From Planctomycetota bacterium (GTDB lineage Bacteria > Planctomycetota > SZUA-567 > H5-PLA8), in the NCBI GenBank assembly GCA_027493525.1, contig JAOSKN010000001.1, positions 620,001-684,000 on the forward strand: a DNA stretch of 64,000 nucleotides. Direction: 5' to 3'. The position numbers and the translations under genes are program-made. The notes beneath the pieces were generated by a model that was not told the DNA's origin, did no database searches, and worked only from the letters and a program-made list of their open reading frames with translations. Positions 1-9,019 of the stretch are shown one piece after another. Within the stretch, counting starts at the first letter, position 1, and each line of letters opens with the position of its first letter.

Positions 1-2
1 CG

Positions 3-461
3 CAGGCCTTCGCACGGCACGGCTGCCGGACCTTCCTGCGCGGGCATCACGACAAGAAGATGGCGCTGGCGAACCGGTGGGGCGTAGTCCCGCAGCAGGA
101 AGCACACGCGCCGGCGGACAAATTCCCCCTCGTCGTCGAAGCCACCGGCTCGCCAAGCGGCTTCGAGCAGGCGCTGCGCTGGGTCCGGCCGCGCGGGACG
201 GTGGTCCTGAAGAGCACCTACGCGCCCGGCGCGGCGCCGGCGCTGGACGCGGCGAAGCTGGTCGTGGACGAGATCCGGCTCGTGGGCAGCCGCTGTGGGC
301 GCTTCGCCCCGGCGCTGCGGATGCTCGCGCAGGGGCGCTTCGACGTCCGCGCGCTGATCGACCATCGCGTGCCGTTCGAGCGCATCGTGGAAGGCTTCGA
401 GTTGGCGGCGAAACCGGGCGTGCTGAAGGTGCTGGCGACTTTCCAGGCTACCAGTCGATGA
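3..461 (+). CDS. Zinc-type alcohol dehydrogenase (MDR family), C-terminal part
   Basis: The reading frame is open from the left edge, so the gene starts outside the window and only about 152 C-terminal residues are seen. They match the nucleotide-binding half and C-terminus of medium-chain dehydrogenases: a VVEATGSPSGFEQAL segment (the usual DxTG-type strand plus helix), then RPRGTVVLKSTY, then a substrate-domain return with a final LKVLATF strand. The zinc ligands would lie upstream and cannot be checked. The substrate is unknown. The last 14 bases overlap the 3' end of fabH on the other strand, so the two genes converge with no room for a separate terminator. Confidence 0.8.
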   Translation, partial: QAFARHGCRTFLRGHHDKKMALANRWGVVPQQEAHAPADKFPLVVEATGSPSGFEQALRWVRPRGTVVLKSTYAPGAAPALDAAKLVVDEIRLVGSRCGRFAPALRMLAQGRFDVRALIDHRVPFERIVEGFELAAKPGVLKVLATFQATSR

Positions 462-1452
462 CCGCGCTGGCCCAAGTGAGCCCCGCGCCGAAGGCCGCCA
501 GGAGCACCGGTTTGCCCTTGGGGATCTGCCCGCCGCGGTAGGCCTCGTCGAGCGCCAGCGGCACGGAAGCCGCCGAGGTGTTGCCGTACTCGGCGAGATT
601 CGTGACGAAGAGGTCCATCGGCAGGTTGAGCCGCTCGCAGGCCGACTCGAGGATGCGGTAGTTGGCCTGGTGCGGGATGATTTTCCCGATCGCGGACGCA
701 TCCAGCTTGTGCCGTTCCATCATCGACTGGATCATCTCGACCATCTTGGTGACGGCGAAGCGGAAGACTTCGCGACCGGCCACTTGGACGCAGTGCATGT
801 TTTCCTGCACGGTCTTCTCGGTGGTGGGATGCACGGTCCCGCCGGCGCGGATGATGATGTGTTGGAAATCGGTGCCGTCGGCCCAAAGGTTCACTTCGCG
901 GATCGCGTGCCCGGAACCGTCCGCGCGCTGCCGCCCGATCACGGCCGCGCCCGCGCCGTCCCCGAAGAGGATGCTCGTCGAGCGGTCTTTGTAGTCGAGC
1001 ACGCGCGAGAGAATTTCCACGCCGCAGACGAGGACGTTGCGAGCTTGGCCGGACTCGACATGGGCCTTGGCGGTGCTCAACCCGTACAAGAACCCCGAGC
1101 AGGCGGCGTTGAGGTCGAAGGCTGGGACGCCCCGGCCGGACAGGTCGAGCTTGTTCTGCAGCACGCAGGCCGTGGAGGGCATCATGTAGTCGGGGGTGAG
1201 CGTACAGACGATGACGAGGTCGATCTCGCTCGCCGGGATGCCCGCGTCGGCCAACGCGGCCTTCGCCGCCGGCACGCACAGGTCGCTGGTGGTTTCTTCA
1301 AGCGTGGCGATGTGGCGCGATTTGATGCCCGTCCGCGAGGTGATCCACTCGTCGGAGGTATCCAGCATCTTCTCGAAGTCGGCGTTGGTGAGCTTCTTGG
1401 CGGGCACGAAACTTCCGAGGCCCAGAAGCGCCGCCTTCAGGTCCTTGCCCAT
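448..1452 (-). CDS. fabH: 3-oxoacyl-ACP synthase III (KAS III)
   Basis: A 334-residue cytosolic enzyme of normal family length that starts fatty acid synthesis by condensing acetyl-CoA with malonyl-ACP. The catalytic triad is visible: Cys118 in NAACSGF, His261 in IIPHQAN and Asn291 in EYGNTSA. The KAS III glycine-rich stretch FGDGAGAAV is at about 163-171. The start has an AAGGAG ribosome site about 10 bases upstream. It lies directly after rpmF on the same strand, as in the common rpmF-plsX-fabH cluster, but plsX is absent here. It is probably co-transcribed with rpmF from the promoter at 1812-1840. Confidence 0.95.
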   Translation of the reverse strand: MGKDLKAALLGLGSFVPAKKLTNADFEKMLDTSDEWITSRTGIKSRHIATLEETTSDLCVPAAKAALADAGIPASEIDLVIVCTLTPDYMMPSTACVLQNKLDLSGRGVPAFDLNAACSGFLYGLSTAKAHVESGQARNVLVCGVEILSRVLDYKDRSTSILFGDGAGAAVIGRQRADGSGHAIREVNLWADGTDFQHIIIRAGGTVHPTTEKTVQENMHCVQVAGREVFRFAVTKMVEMIQSMMERHKLDASAIGKIIPHQANYRILESACERLNLPMDLFVTNLAEYGNTSAASVPLALDEAYRGGQIPKGKPVLLAAFGAGLTWASAVIDW

Positions 1453-1538
1453 GCCAAGGGAACTCCTTCATCCATTGGCAAGTGCGGCCATTCCCGGCAA
1501 CCGCGCCTGTCGAAAACCCCGTGCAACCCGCGGCGCGC

Positions 1539-1727
1539 TTACTCGCCTTCGGGCTCCATCTGGATGACCGTCACGCCGCGGTAGTACCCGCAGTATCCGC
1601 AAATCTGGTGCGCCTGCTTGGGCGAACCGCACTTGGGACAGGTGCCGGGAGACTTGTGCCGCAGCCGATCGTTGGCCCGGCGAAGCCGGGAACGGGAATG
1701 CGAATGTTTGCGTTTCGGGTTTGCCAT
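1539..1727 (-). CDS. rpmF: 50S ribosomal protein L32
   Basis: A 62-residue protein starting MANPKRKHSHSRSRLRRAND, the typical L32 N-terminus, with a zinc-ribbon pair CPKC (positions 30-33) and CGYC. It is a structural protein of the large ribosomal subunit; the four cysteines mark the zinc-binding form. The frame is open further upstream, but this ATG fits the family length and has a GAAGG ribosome site. It precedes fabH on the same strand, linking ribosome and lipid synthesis. The DUF177/YceD gene often found before rpmF is not seen. Confidence 0.95.
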   Translation of the reverse strand: MANPKRKHSHSRSRLRRANDRLRHKSPGTCPKCGSPKQAHQICGYCGYYRGVTVIQMEPEGE

Positions 1728-1763
1728 GATGCGCCTTCGCTTGGCCAGCAGGAGGCCAACAAC

Positions 1764-1790
1764 AAAACGGGCGGCCGAACCGTGGCCGCC
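1764..1790 (-). promoter_or_regulatory. Attenuator-like hairpin in the rpmF leader
   Basis: On the minus strand GGCGGCC (1784-1790) pairs with GGCCGCC (1770-1776) across a 7-base loop and is followed by CCGTTTTG. It sits between the promoter at 1812-1840 and the rpmF start, so it looks like a leader terminator that could adjust L32 expression. The alternative, that it ends transcripts from the gene at 1886-2551, is also possible. The T-run is short. Confidence 0.5.
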
Positions 1791-1811
1791 GCTCTGGCCC
1801 TGAAAAAAATG

Positions 1812-1840
1812 CTTATAGGGGCAGCGCAGGGCGCTGTCAA
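1812..1840 (-). promoter_or_regulatory. Sigma70-type promoter of rpmF-fabH
   Basis: On the minus strand a perfect -35 TTGACA (1835-1840) and a -10 TATAAG (1812-1817) are separated by exactly 17 bases. Transcription would start near 1805, about 78 bases before the rpmF start codon. Confidence 0.8.
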
Positions 1841-1885
1841 GCCAATCGGGTCCGGCTTGTGCGCCCCGCACTTGGTGCATCGAAG

Positions 1886-2551
1886 CTACTTCTTGGCGGC
1901 TTCCTGCGTATTGCCGAACTCAATCACCTCGTAAACCAGTTTCAATTCGGTAATCCTGTTTTTGATCCGCCTGGACCCCTGGCTGGAATTGACCGGCATG
2001 GGTTTACCGTCGTGCGGGGCTTGCAGCACCTTGAGCACTCCGCCGAGCGGCACGCCCTCCCCGACGATTTTCTGGTAGGCCGTGGTCTTCACGATCTTGA
2101 AGTTTCCGGACGAGACGGAACCTGTCTCATATTCCCCGTCGTACGCTTGGCAGTTGACCGTCTTGCCCTGAATGGAGAGCTGCCCCTTCGGGCCGGCGCG
2201 CAGGTCGTACTCCGGCGACGGCGCGATGGTCGCCTTGTTGCGGCTGAACTCCTGGACCGATACATGCTTTCGTCCGCCGGACTCAAATGTCACCTCGACC
2301 GTGACTTTCTCCCCTGTAATTTCTTTCACTTCATGTCGCCGCGTGCCATGCGCGGGATACTTTCTCACGACATAGTCCCCAACCTTTGCGCTCTCGAGCC
2401 ATGGCTCGTATGGAAACAGCGTGTCCTGTGCCGGGACCGCGGCGTTGTTGGCTCCTCCAGCGGCCGGACCCACTCCAAAACCATTCATCGCAAAGGCCGA
2501 ACCGGCCAGGGTGCAGACCAGCACGGCCAGGGTGGAAACGCGGCTGCGCAT
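1886..2551 (-). CDS. Secreted protein of unknown function
   Basis: A 221-residue protein with a clear Sec signal peptide (MRSRVSTLAVLVCTLAGSAFA, residues 1-21) and a mature part rich in beta strands. The motif VGDYVVRKYPAHGTRRHEV followed by VTVEVTFESGGR suggests repeated beta hairpins of the sort seen in planctomycete exported proteins. I recognise no named domain. The frame extends upstream, but the start at 2551 is chosen because the signal peptide begins there. It is divergent from the sugar isomerase at 2706 and precedes rpmF on the same strand with its own 3' region. Confidence 0.7.
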   Translation of the reverse strand: MRSRVSTLAVLVCTLAGSAFAMNGFGVGPAAGGANNAAVPAQDTLFPYEPWLESAKVGDYVVRKYPAHGTRRHEVKEITGEKVTVEVTFESGGRKHVSVQEFSRNKATIAPSPEYDLRAGPKGQLSIQGKTVNCQAYDGEYETGSVSSGNFKIVKTTAYQKIVGEGVPLGGVLKVLQAPHDGKPMPVNSSQGSRRIKNRITELKLVYEVIEFGNTQEAAKK

Positions 2552-2592
2552 CGTACCTTGCCTCCTTGGACGATTTCCCCGTTCCTGGCTTG

Positions 2593-2613
2593 ACGGGGCA
2601 TGGATTGCCCCGT
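2593..2613. promoter_or_regulatory. Palindrome in a divergent intergenic region
   Basis: A perfect 8-base inverted repeat, ACGGGGCA and TGCCCCGT around a 5-base centre, lies between two divergent genes and overlaps a -35-like TTGACG at 2590. It could be an operator, or a hairpin in the leader of the isomerase gene. Confidence 0.4.
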
Positions 2614-2705
2614 GACCGGATATTCGCTTCAATTTTTTCTGCGCCATGCGCATCCTGGACACGCCTGCTTCGGCCGATTCGAACCGACCCGCTGGAGTCC
2701 CGCCC

Positions 2706-3599
2706 ATGCCTGCCGCCCCGCGCCTCAGCACCTTCCCCAAATGCTGGCTCGACCAGATCGTCTCGCGCGAGAAGGACCTCTTTGAATGGATCGAGGAGTC
2801 GGCGACCCTCGGCGCCGAAGGCTGCGAGATGTACGACCGCTTCATGGCCAGCGACGAACCCGCCTACCTCGCGAAGGTCCGCCGCGCGATCGAGAAGACG
2901 GGGCAGGTCGTGAGCCTGATGTGCTTCAGTCCGGACTTCACGCAGCCCGACCCGGAGGCGCGCAAGCGCGAGATCGAGAAGCAGAAGCGCGCCATCGACC
3001 TGACCGCCGACCTGGGCGGAACGTTCTGCCGCACGCTCAGCGGGCAGCGCCGGCCGGAGGTCACGCGCGCGCAGGGCGTCGAGTGGGTCGTCGAATGCAT
3101 CGCCGAATGCCTGCCCTACGCCGAGAAGCGCGGCGTGACGCTGTGCATGGAGAACCACTACAAGGACGGCTACTGGCACTTCCCCGAATTCGCGCAGCTC
3201 ATGGACGTCTTCTGCGAGATCGTCGGGCGCATCGATCACCCCAGCTTCGGCGTGCAGTTCGATCCCAGCAACAGCGTCGTCGCCGGCGAAGACCCCCTCG
3301 CGCTGCTCGACCGCGTCAAGACCCGCGTCGTGAGCATGCACGCCAGCGACCGCTACCTCGAAAAAGGCGCGACCTTCGAGGACCTCCAGCGCGACCTGGG
3401 CAAGCAGGGCTACAGCCCGCTGCTCAAACACGGCGTTACCGGCCAAGGCCTAAACGACTACGACGGCATCTTCCGCCGCCTCAAGGAAGTGAACTTCGCC
3501 GGCTGGATCAGCATCGAGGACGGCATGAATGGGCTGGACGAGATGCGCGAGAGCGTCGAATTCCTGAAGCGCAAGCGGAAGGAATTCTTCGGCGTCTGA
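2706..3599 (+). CDS. Sugar phosphate isomerase/epimerase family protein (TIM barrel)
   Basis: A 297-residue cytosolic protein of the xylose isomerase-like TIM barrel superfamily. The expected metal ligands lie on successive strands: Glu in LCMENHY, Asp in QFDPSN, His in SMHASDR and Glu in ISIEDG. These enzymes interconvert ketoses and related sugars, but the substrate cannot be named from sequence. The start at 2706 is preferred to the ATG at 2646 because GGAG lies 8 bases upstream and the extra N-terminal residues have no family match. A second, shorter family member is encoded at 31862-32620. It is probably transcribed alone. Confidence 0.85.
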   Translation: MPAAPRLSTFPKCWLDQIVSREKDLFEWIEESATLGAEGCEMYDRFMASDEPAYLAKVRRAIEKTGQVVSLMCFSPDFTQPDPEARKREIEKQKRAIDLTADLGGTFCRTLSGQRRPEVTRAQGVEWVVECIAECLPYAEKRGVTLCMENHYKDGYWHFPEFAQLMDVFCEIVGRIDHPSFGVQFDPSNSVVAGEDPLALLDRVKTRVVSMHASDRYLEKGATFEDLQRDLGKQGYSPLLKHGVTGQGLNDYDGIFRRLKEVNFAGWISIEDGMNGLDEMRESVEFLKRKRKEFFGV

Positions 3600-3805
3600 G
3601 CGCCGCGCGCAGGTTCCCTCGCTGGACCTGCTCCGGCGCGCGTCCAACCTGTATAGCGAAACCCCCGCGGGTTTCGGCAAGCACCTCGCGCGATTCGTTA
3701 CGCTTTGATAACGAAGCGCTCGAATTTCAACGCATTCTCGAAGGAAATTATGACGCCTCGCCGTCTCAAGGTTACTATGGGCGGTTCGAGCCGGAGGTTA
3801 TATTC

Positions 3806-4872
3806 ATGCGCGTTCGAAGCGTCGCCATCCTGGCCCTGACCTGCGCCGCGCTGTCGGCGGGCGAAGATCCCCTGACCCTCACGGCCGTCGAGGACACCAC
3901 CATCCGCCCCGACGCCGCCGGCAAGCCCAACGGTTGGGAAGGCAAGTCGAAGGACCTGATGATCTACGGCCCCAAGCACGACAATCCGAACTTCCGCGCG
4001 CTGCTTCGCTTCGATCTCAAAGATGTCCCCAAGACGCCCGTGCGAGCGGCGATCCTTAAGCTCACCTTCTACAAATGCTGGGGCGCGAACTCCACGCGCC
4101 GGGACATCCTCCGCGTTCAGCGGGTCGCGCGCCCTGGAACGAGGCCGGCGCGAGCTGGGGCTGGTCGCTGCCCGACGACGAGTGGCTCAACAAGGGCGGC
4201 GACCTCGACCCCGCCCCGCTGGCCGGCGCCTACCTGCTCGACCCGCTCCACTCCGGCGAGGACGGCACGAAGACCGTGGAACTCGACGTGACCGCGCTGG
4301 TCCAGGCGTGGCAAGGCGGCCGGATCCCCAACTACGGCCTCGCGCTCCTGAACGTGGACAACGACTCGAAGACCACCGCCCGCCCGTTCAGCCGCGAAGC
4401 CGACGAGGACGCCAAGCGCCCCAAGCTGATCCTGTACTGGGCGCAGCCGCCGCAACCCGATCCCAACGCGGTGAAGCCGAACGCGCTGAAACCTCACGGC
4501 GTCCCGGTCCAGATGCGCGTCCAGTTCAGCACGCCCACGCTGAACCAGGCGCACGTCGGACAGGAGTACAAGGCCCGGCTCTTCGCCAAGGGCGGCCTTG
4601 CGCCCTACACCTTCAAGGCGAACTCGGGGTTGCCGGACGGCGTTGAACTGACGGAGAGCGGCGAACTGCAGGGCAAGCCCGCCAAGCCCGGCCGCTACAC
4701 GATCTCGGTGCGCATCGCCGACGCGCAGCGGCTCTCCGGCTCCGGGCAGGTCGAACTGGTCGTCGCCGAGGCGCGGCCCGCGAAAGTCGACCCGCTCGCG
4801 GCAGGCGAAGGCAAGACCGCGCCGCCCGCGGCCAAGACCGGGGAAAAAACGGAGGTCGTCGAAGAGGAGTAA
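3806..4872 (+). CDS. Exported DNRLRE / Ig-like protein, interrupted by a frameshift
   Basis: The protein begins with a signal peptide (MRVRSVAILALTCAALSAG) after a good GGAGG site 8 bases upstream. It has an N-terminal DNRLRE (CBM96-like) beta-sandwich (LTAVEDTTIRPDA, ALLRFDL, VELDVTALVQAW) and a C-terminal putative Ig domain (He_PIG type: GLAPYTFKANSGLPDGVEL). The reading frame breaks at 4130-4134: the text VARP continues as WNEAGASWGW only if one C is added to the CCC run. Without it the frame ends at 4291. This is either a true frameshift or a homopolymer error. A related DNRLRE domain ends the protein at 21392-23998. Confidence 0.75.
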
Positions 4873-4878
4873 TCTCGG

Positions 4879-7800
4879 TTACGGATTCACTGGCGCAGGC
4901 CCCAGGTCTTCCACGCGGATATCGTCCACCCAGAACGTCCGTTCGCTGACCCAGTTGTACAGGTACAGGTCCGTGCAAACGTAGCGCGGCGCGCAGACGA
5001 ACTCGGCGCTCGCCTTCGCCCAGCGCCCTTCTTCGGGCAACTCGATCCGCTTGGTGTTGGTCTCGTTCTGCGCCTCGAGCCGCTGCCAGATGTTCGCGCA
5101 GTTCATCTTGGCCGCGCCGCCCGTGCGCTTGTACGAGAACGAAACGCGGTACTTCCGCCCCGGTTCCAGGTACAGCGGCACCATCCGGTGCTGGAGGCCC
5201 GTCGACGGATCGAGGCGCAGGCCTTTCCGGCCCGCTTGAACGTCCTGCTCTTCGTTTCCCGCCAGTTCAAACGAAGCATCCATCGCCAGCGGGAAGGCGA
5301 TGCTCTCGAAGCGCCCCAGCGGCTTGCCGTCCAGGCGCGTCTCGAAGGCCAGCGGCGTCGGCTCCATGAAGCCGGCGGGAAGCTCCAGCGAGACGCGCGC
5401 GCGCGCGACCGAGCCGGGCTCGCACTCGAGCGCCGCCGGCTTCAACGCCGCGCCCAGCGCGCCGGCTTCCACCGGCGCGATCTCGACGCGCAGCCGGCCG
5501 GCGGTCAGGTTGGCCGCCGTGTACTCCAGGAACGCGCCTTCCGGCTCGAGCCGCACCTGGGCGTCGCAGAGCAAGCCGTGCTCGGGCGAGGCATCCTCGG
5601 CAAGCACGACCACCGCCATGCGCTCGGCGGGCGCTTCGAAGGCGATCGTGCCGCCTTCGTGCTTCAGCTCGACGGGCCAGATGGCGCCAGAGGTCCCCAT
5701 GCCGAAGGCGCGCGCCAGGCGGCCGACCCGGTTCGCGTCGAGCCGGACCGTGCCGCTTGCGCCGTCCCGATTGAGGAAGGTCACGGCGGCGCCGACCGCG
5801 CCGCGCTCGCGCCGCAGGAACAGCCGCGCCGGCGCGGGGCTCTCCACGCCCAGCGTGTCCAGGAAGCGCCCGCGGTAGATCCAGTCGCGCGCGCGCGCGC
5901 GCGCGTGGAGCAGCCGCCAGACTTCCTTGTTCGAGTACACGACATCGAAGCGGTTCCCGTTCAGGAACGCCGGCTCCAGGCTCTCCAGCGGGCGCTGGTG
6001 CCCCGAGTTCGAATGGCCTTCAAAGAGCACGAAGTCGGGCCAGGTGTAGCGCATCGTCTCGGAGTGCCGGTAGTAGAGCCCGCTGATCATCCCGGCGGTC
6101 CATTGCCCGGGGGTGTCGCACATGCCTTCCATCAGCAGGAAATAGTCTTTGTGCCCGCGCGCCTTCGCGCTTTCGACCGTCGCGCGGGGAATGCCCAGCT
6201 TCGAGACGCCCCACAGCCCGTGGCCGTGGTGGCCCTTGCGCAGGTCGTAGCTCTCGCGCGCGCCCCCGCAACCCAGCACGTCGTAGTAGTGCCCGTCGGC
6301 GCCCCATTCCTCGACGTACTTGTCGATGGCCCAGTGCCGCATGTACTCCCACCACTCCGGCGCGGACTGGTCGACCGGATGCCATCTGCGCGGCGCCGAC
6401 TCTTCCTTGGGATCGGCCTCGTGCGCGGCGACCTTCCGGTTGTACTCGGCCCACTGCTCCTCGCTCAGCGGATACGCCGAGGGCTGGCCGTCGGGGTTTC
6501 CAACGTACTGGTGCTTGAGGAAAAACTCGTGCGAAGGGAACTCCGTCCCCGGCGGGTAGGACGACTTGGGGTTTATCCCATAGATGTGGCTGCCCAGCGC
6601 GTCGAAGAGGTCCAGCCGGTCGTGGAGGAAGAAGAACCCGATCTTGCAGCCCTTCGCCTGCACGTCGGCGATGCCCCGTTTGAACTCGTCCAGCGTGCCG
6701 TAGCGCGGGGACGGCTGCCAGTACGGCCCGCAGCAACCGCCGCCCGGTCCGGTGAACTGGCCCCAGTTCTGGACGTGGATCAGTCCGATGCGCCGCGCGT
6801 TGTCGGCCAGCCGGCCCATGTCCTTGAACTTCATGCCGGTGTTCTGGAAGCCGTGGTTGTAGAACCCGTCGCTCTTCGCGAACCATTCGGGATAAGGCGG
6901 GCGTTTGAACGATTTGACCGCCCACTCCCGGTAGCGGTCGGCCACCCAGTGCCAGTCGCCGGGATGCACGGCCACGGCGTACTCCCATTCGGCCTTCCCG
7001 CCCCGCGCCGCCACGCAGTCGTGCTTCCGCAGCGCGACGCCGAGCGTCGAGCCGAAATGGCCCTCCTCGTTGGACTCGAAGCCCAGGTTCGTGCTCAGCG
7101 GATCGCGCGCGATCAGCCCCAGCCCGCCCCGCGCGTCGTAATGGTCCTCCCACGGCAACGCGACCCCGCCGGGGTACTTGCCGTTGCGGAGCATGGAAAG
7201 CCCCGGCGCGCGCCGGGCGTGCCCGAAGGTCTGGAGGCGCAGGTGCATATCGTCGAGCCCGTCGCCGCCCATACGCAACGCCTCGAAGCGCGGGAACTCA
7301 AGCCGGATCGCGTCCAGCTCGCGGTGGCCGTTCCTGACTTCGGCGCCCCAAAGCATCTGCCCGGTCTCGTCGAGCTTCAGACGGAAGCGCAGGCGCACGT
7401 CCTCTTCGACGAGATACTCGAGGTCCACCTTGTCGTCGCCGGCCTTGGCGCCCACGAAGCGCGCAGGCTGCGCCTTGGCGCCTTCCGTCGCGTCGGCCGT
7501 CGACGCGCCGAGACCCTCCGCGATCTCGCGCGCCTTGACGACCTCCGTCTGCTTCTCGCCTTCCAGTTTCACCTCGAACGTGCGCGCGTCGTCGTAGCGC
7601 AGCCAGGCCGGCTCGCCGCGCTTCTTCAGGTCGACGCTGAAGAGCGAGATCGGACGGCCGGGCCAGAGCAGCTCGCGGTCGAGCTTCACGTCGGTGAGGC
7701 GGAAGAGCCGGCCGGTCCGCGCGTCGAGGATCAGGCGGACGAAGTCGTTCTGAAGGACCAGCCAGGCCTCGCCGCGCGGCTGCGCGAGGCAGCGCACGCC

Positions 7801-8811
7801 CGCGCAGACGCCGCCTTCGCCGCCTGGCTGGCGCGTGAACCGGATCCGGAAGCGCACGGGCTCGGATGCGGGCAGAGCCGTGGACGAAAAGGCGCGGCCG
7901 CCGGGGCCATCCGCCGCGATCCAGCTCTTGCCCGCGTCGCCGGAGGCCTCGAAGGCGTAAGTGCCGGCCCGGGGCTCCTGGGGGTCCACCGCGAGCGACA
8001 TGAAGTCCGGCGCGGCGAGCGGCTCGGTGAGGATCCACCCCTCGTCGCAGCGGACCGTTTTGCCTTCCGGCCCCAGTTCCTCCGGCGGCTTGGCCTCGGC
8101 AGGCAGGACGGCGAAACGGTCGAAGTCGTACTCGGCCTTCCAGAAGTGCTGAAGGTTGACGCGGTAATCGCCGGGCGCAAGCTGCAACGGGTCGTCGTGG
8201 AGCTTCTTCCAGACCCAGACGCCCTGCTTGCCGCCCTTGCCGTCCTTCACCTCGACCTTGGGGCTGAAGAGCCAGCGCCGGCCGCCTTCCGTGCCCCAGT
8301 ACATCCGGTTGTCCCCGTCCGTCCCTTCGCGCAGCCGCGCATAGACCACGAACGTGCCGGCCTTCTCGATACGGAAGGGCAGGCTCGCGTGGAGCGGCAG
8401 TTCGAGGTACTTCCCGCCGCTGCAATCCGCTTCGGCGCGGATCTTCTCGGATCCTGCGGGCCAGCCGCCGTCGATCTGCTCGGGCGCTTCGGCCTCGAAC
8501 CAGACCCCGCCCTGCGCGTCCTGGACGGGCAGGGCCTCGGCCAGACGCACGGATTCGCCGGCGCGCCAGACGCCGAAGCCGCCGGGCGCCAGGCGCACGC
8601 CGAACGCGACCGGCTCGCCGGCCTCCAGTCGGCGCGGCTTGCCGCCCCGTTCCAGAACGGTCCCGGAGAAGCGCGGATCGAGGAGCCCGCCGGCGAGGCG
8701 CTCGGGCGGCGGCGGCGCGTCCGGCTCGGCCGCGCGCGCGGACCAGCCCAGCGCGGCGGCGAATCCAAGCGCCGCCAAAGCCAGGCTCCATGAAGTGCGG
8801 ACGACGTGCAT
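4879..8811 (-). CDS. Very large exported glycoside-hydrolase-like protein (DUF6259-like)
   Basis: A 1310-residue protein with a signal peptide (MHVVRTSWSLALAALGFAAA) and a GGGAG ribosome site 8 bases before the start at 8811. In order it shows a carbohydrate-binding-like beta-sandwich (about 110-240), a beta-rich supersandwich-like region (about 350-620, NDFVRLILDARTGRLFRL), a TIM-barrel-like region (about 650-960, with WGADGHYYDVLG and LLMEGMCDTPGQW as likely catalytic-face acidic strands) and a C-terminal CBM-like domain. This architecture resembles DUF6259-type putative glycosidases. The substrate is unknown. It is the last of three neighbouring minus-strand genes for carbohydrate-related proteins. 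Confidence 0.8.
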   Translation of the reverse strand: MHVVRTSWSLALAALGFAAALGWSARAAEPDAPPPPERLAGGLLDPRFSGTVLERGGKPRRLEAGEPVAFGVRLAPGGFGVWRAGESVRLAEALPVQDAQGGVWFEAEAPEQIDGGWPAGSEKIRAEADCSGGKYLELPLHASLPFRIEKAGTFVVYARLREGTDGDNRMYWGTEGGRRWLFSPKVEVKDGKGGKQGVWVWKKLHDDPLQLAPGDYRVNLQHFWKAEYDFDRFAVLPAEAKPPEELGPEGKTVRCDEGWILTEPLAAPDFMSLAVDPQEPRAGTYAFEASGDAGKSWIAADGPGGRAFSSTALPASEPVRFRIRFTRQPGGEGGVCAGVRCLAQPRGEAWLVLQNDFVRLILDARTGRLFRLTDVKLDRELLWPGRPISLFSVDLKKRGEPAWLRYDDARTFEVKLEGEKQTEVVKAREIAEGLGASTADATEGAKAQPARFVGAKAGDDKVDLEYLVEEDVRLRFRLKLDETGQMLWGAEVRNGHRELDAIRLEFPRFEALRMGGDGLDDMHLRLQTFGHARRAPGLSMLRNGKYPGGVALPWEDHYDARGGLGLIARDPLSTNLGFESNEEGHFGSTLGVALRKHDCVAARGGKAEWEYAVAVHPGDWHWVADRYREWAVKSFKRPPYPEWFAKSDGFYNHGFQNTGMKFKDMGRLADNARRIGLIHVQNWGQFTGPGGGCCGPYWQPSPRYGTLDEFKRGIADVQAKGCKIGFFFLHDRLDLFDALGSHIYGINPKSSYPPGTEFPSHEFFLKHQYVGNPDGQPSAYPLSEEQWAEYNRKVAAHEADPKEESAPRRWHPVDQSAPEWWEYMRHWAIDKYVEEWGADGHYYDVLGCGGARESYDLRKGHHGHGLWGVSKLGIPRATVESAKARGHKDYFLLMEGMCDTPGQWTAGMISGLYYRHSETMRYTWPDFVLFEGHSNSGHQRPLESLEPAFLNGNRFDVVYSNKEVWRLLHARARARDWIYRGRFLDTLGVESPAPARLFLRRERGAVGAAVTFLNRDGASGTVRLDANRVGRLARAFGMGTSGAIWPVELKHEGGTIAFEAPAERMAVVVLAEDASPEHGLLCDAQVRLEPEGAFLEYTAANLTAGRLRVEIAPVEAGALGAALKPAALECEPGSVARARVSLELPAGFMEPTPLAFETRLDGKPLGRFESIAFPLAMDASFELAGNEEQDVQAGRKGLRLDPSTGLQHRMVPLYLEPGRKYRVSFSYKRTGGAAKMNCANIWQRLEAQNETNTKRIELPEEGRWAKASAEFVCAPRYVCTDLYLYNWVSERTFWVDDIRVEDLGPAPVNP
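5886..5905. repeat. Alternating (CG)10 run inside a gene
   Basis: Twenty bases of strictly alternating C and G inside the large exported protein gene, encoding an Arg-Ala run before DWIYRG. Such runs can adopt Z-DNA and are prone to slippage. Confidence 0.8.
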
Positions 8812-8878
8812 GGCCGGTCTCCCGATTGTATTCTGTCCATCAAAATACATGCAAGCAATCCGCATCTAACCGCGCGCG

Positions 8879-8922
8879 GCGCCTCAGGCCACACGAATTT
8901 CGGCCATTGCAGGCTGAGGCGC
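8879..8922 (-). terminator. Hairpin downstream of the DUF4380-like gene
   Basis: A 9-base inverted repeat (GCGCCTCAG at 8879-8887 and CTGAGGCGC at 8914-8922) with a 26-base loop, about 100 bases past the stop of the gene at 9020. There is no T-run, so it may instead be a leader structure of the gene starting at 8811. Confidence 0.35.
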
Positions 8923-9019
8923 GGCATATCCAAACGCCGGAGATGGGCGGCATATTTCAATCCGCAGGCCAAGCCACGGAACGGATGCCCGAATCGAAGG
9001 CGGGGCCGGCGCGCGGCCT

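Noticed and set aside
2671..2700. tRNA T-loop on the minus strand (GGTTCGAATC)
   Set aside because: The bases around it do not form a 5-pair T stem, and no anticodon or D arm can be folded.
5188..8793. 1201-residue open frame opposite the large exported protein
   Set aside because: High G+C produces long antisense frames; the minus-strand product has a signal peptide, domains and a ribosome site, the plus-strand one has none.
8812..8860. Promoter for the gene at 8811 (TTGCAT with TACAAT)
   Set aside because: The -10 would place the transcript start inside the ribosome site region, leaving almost no leader.
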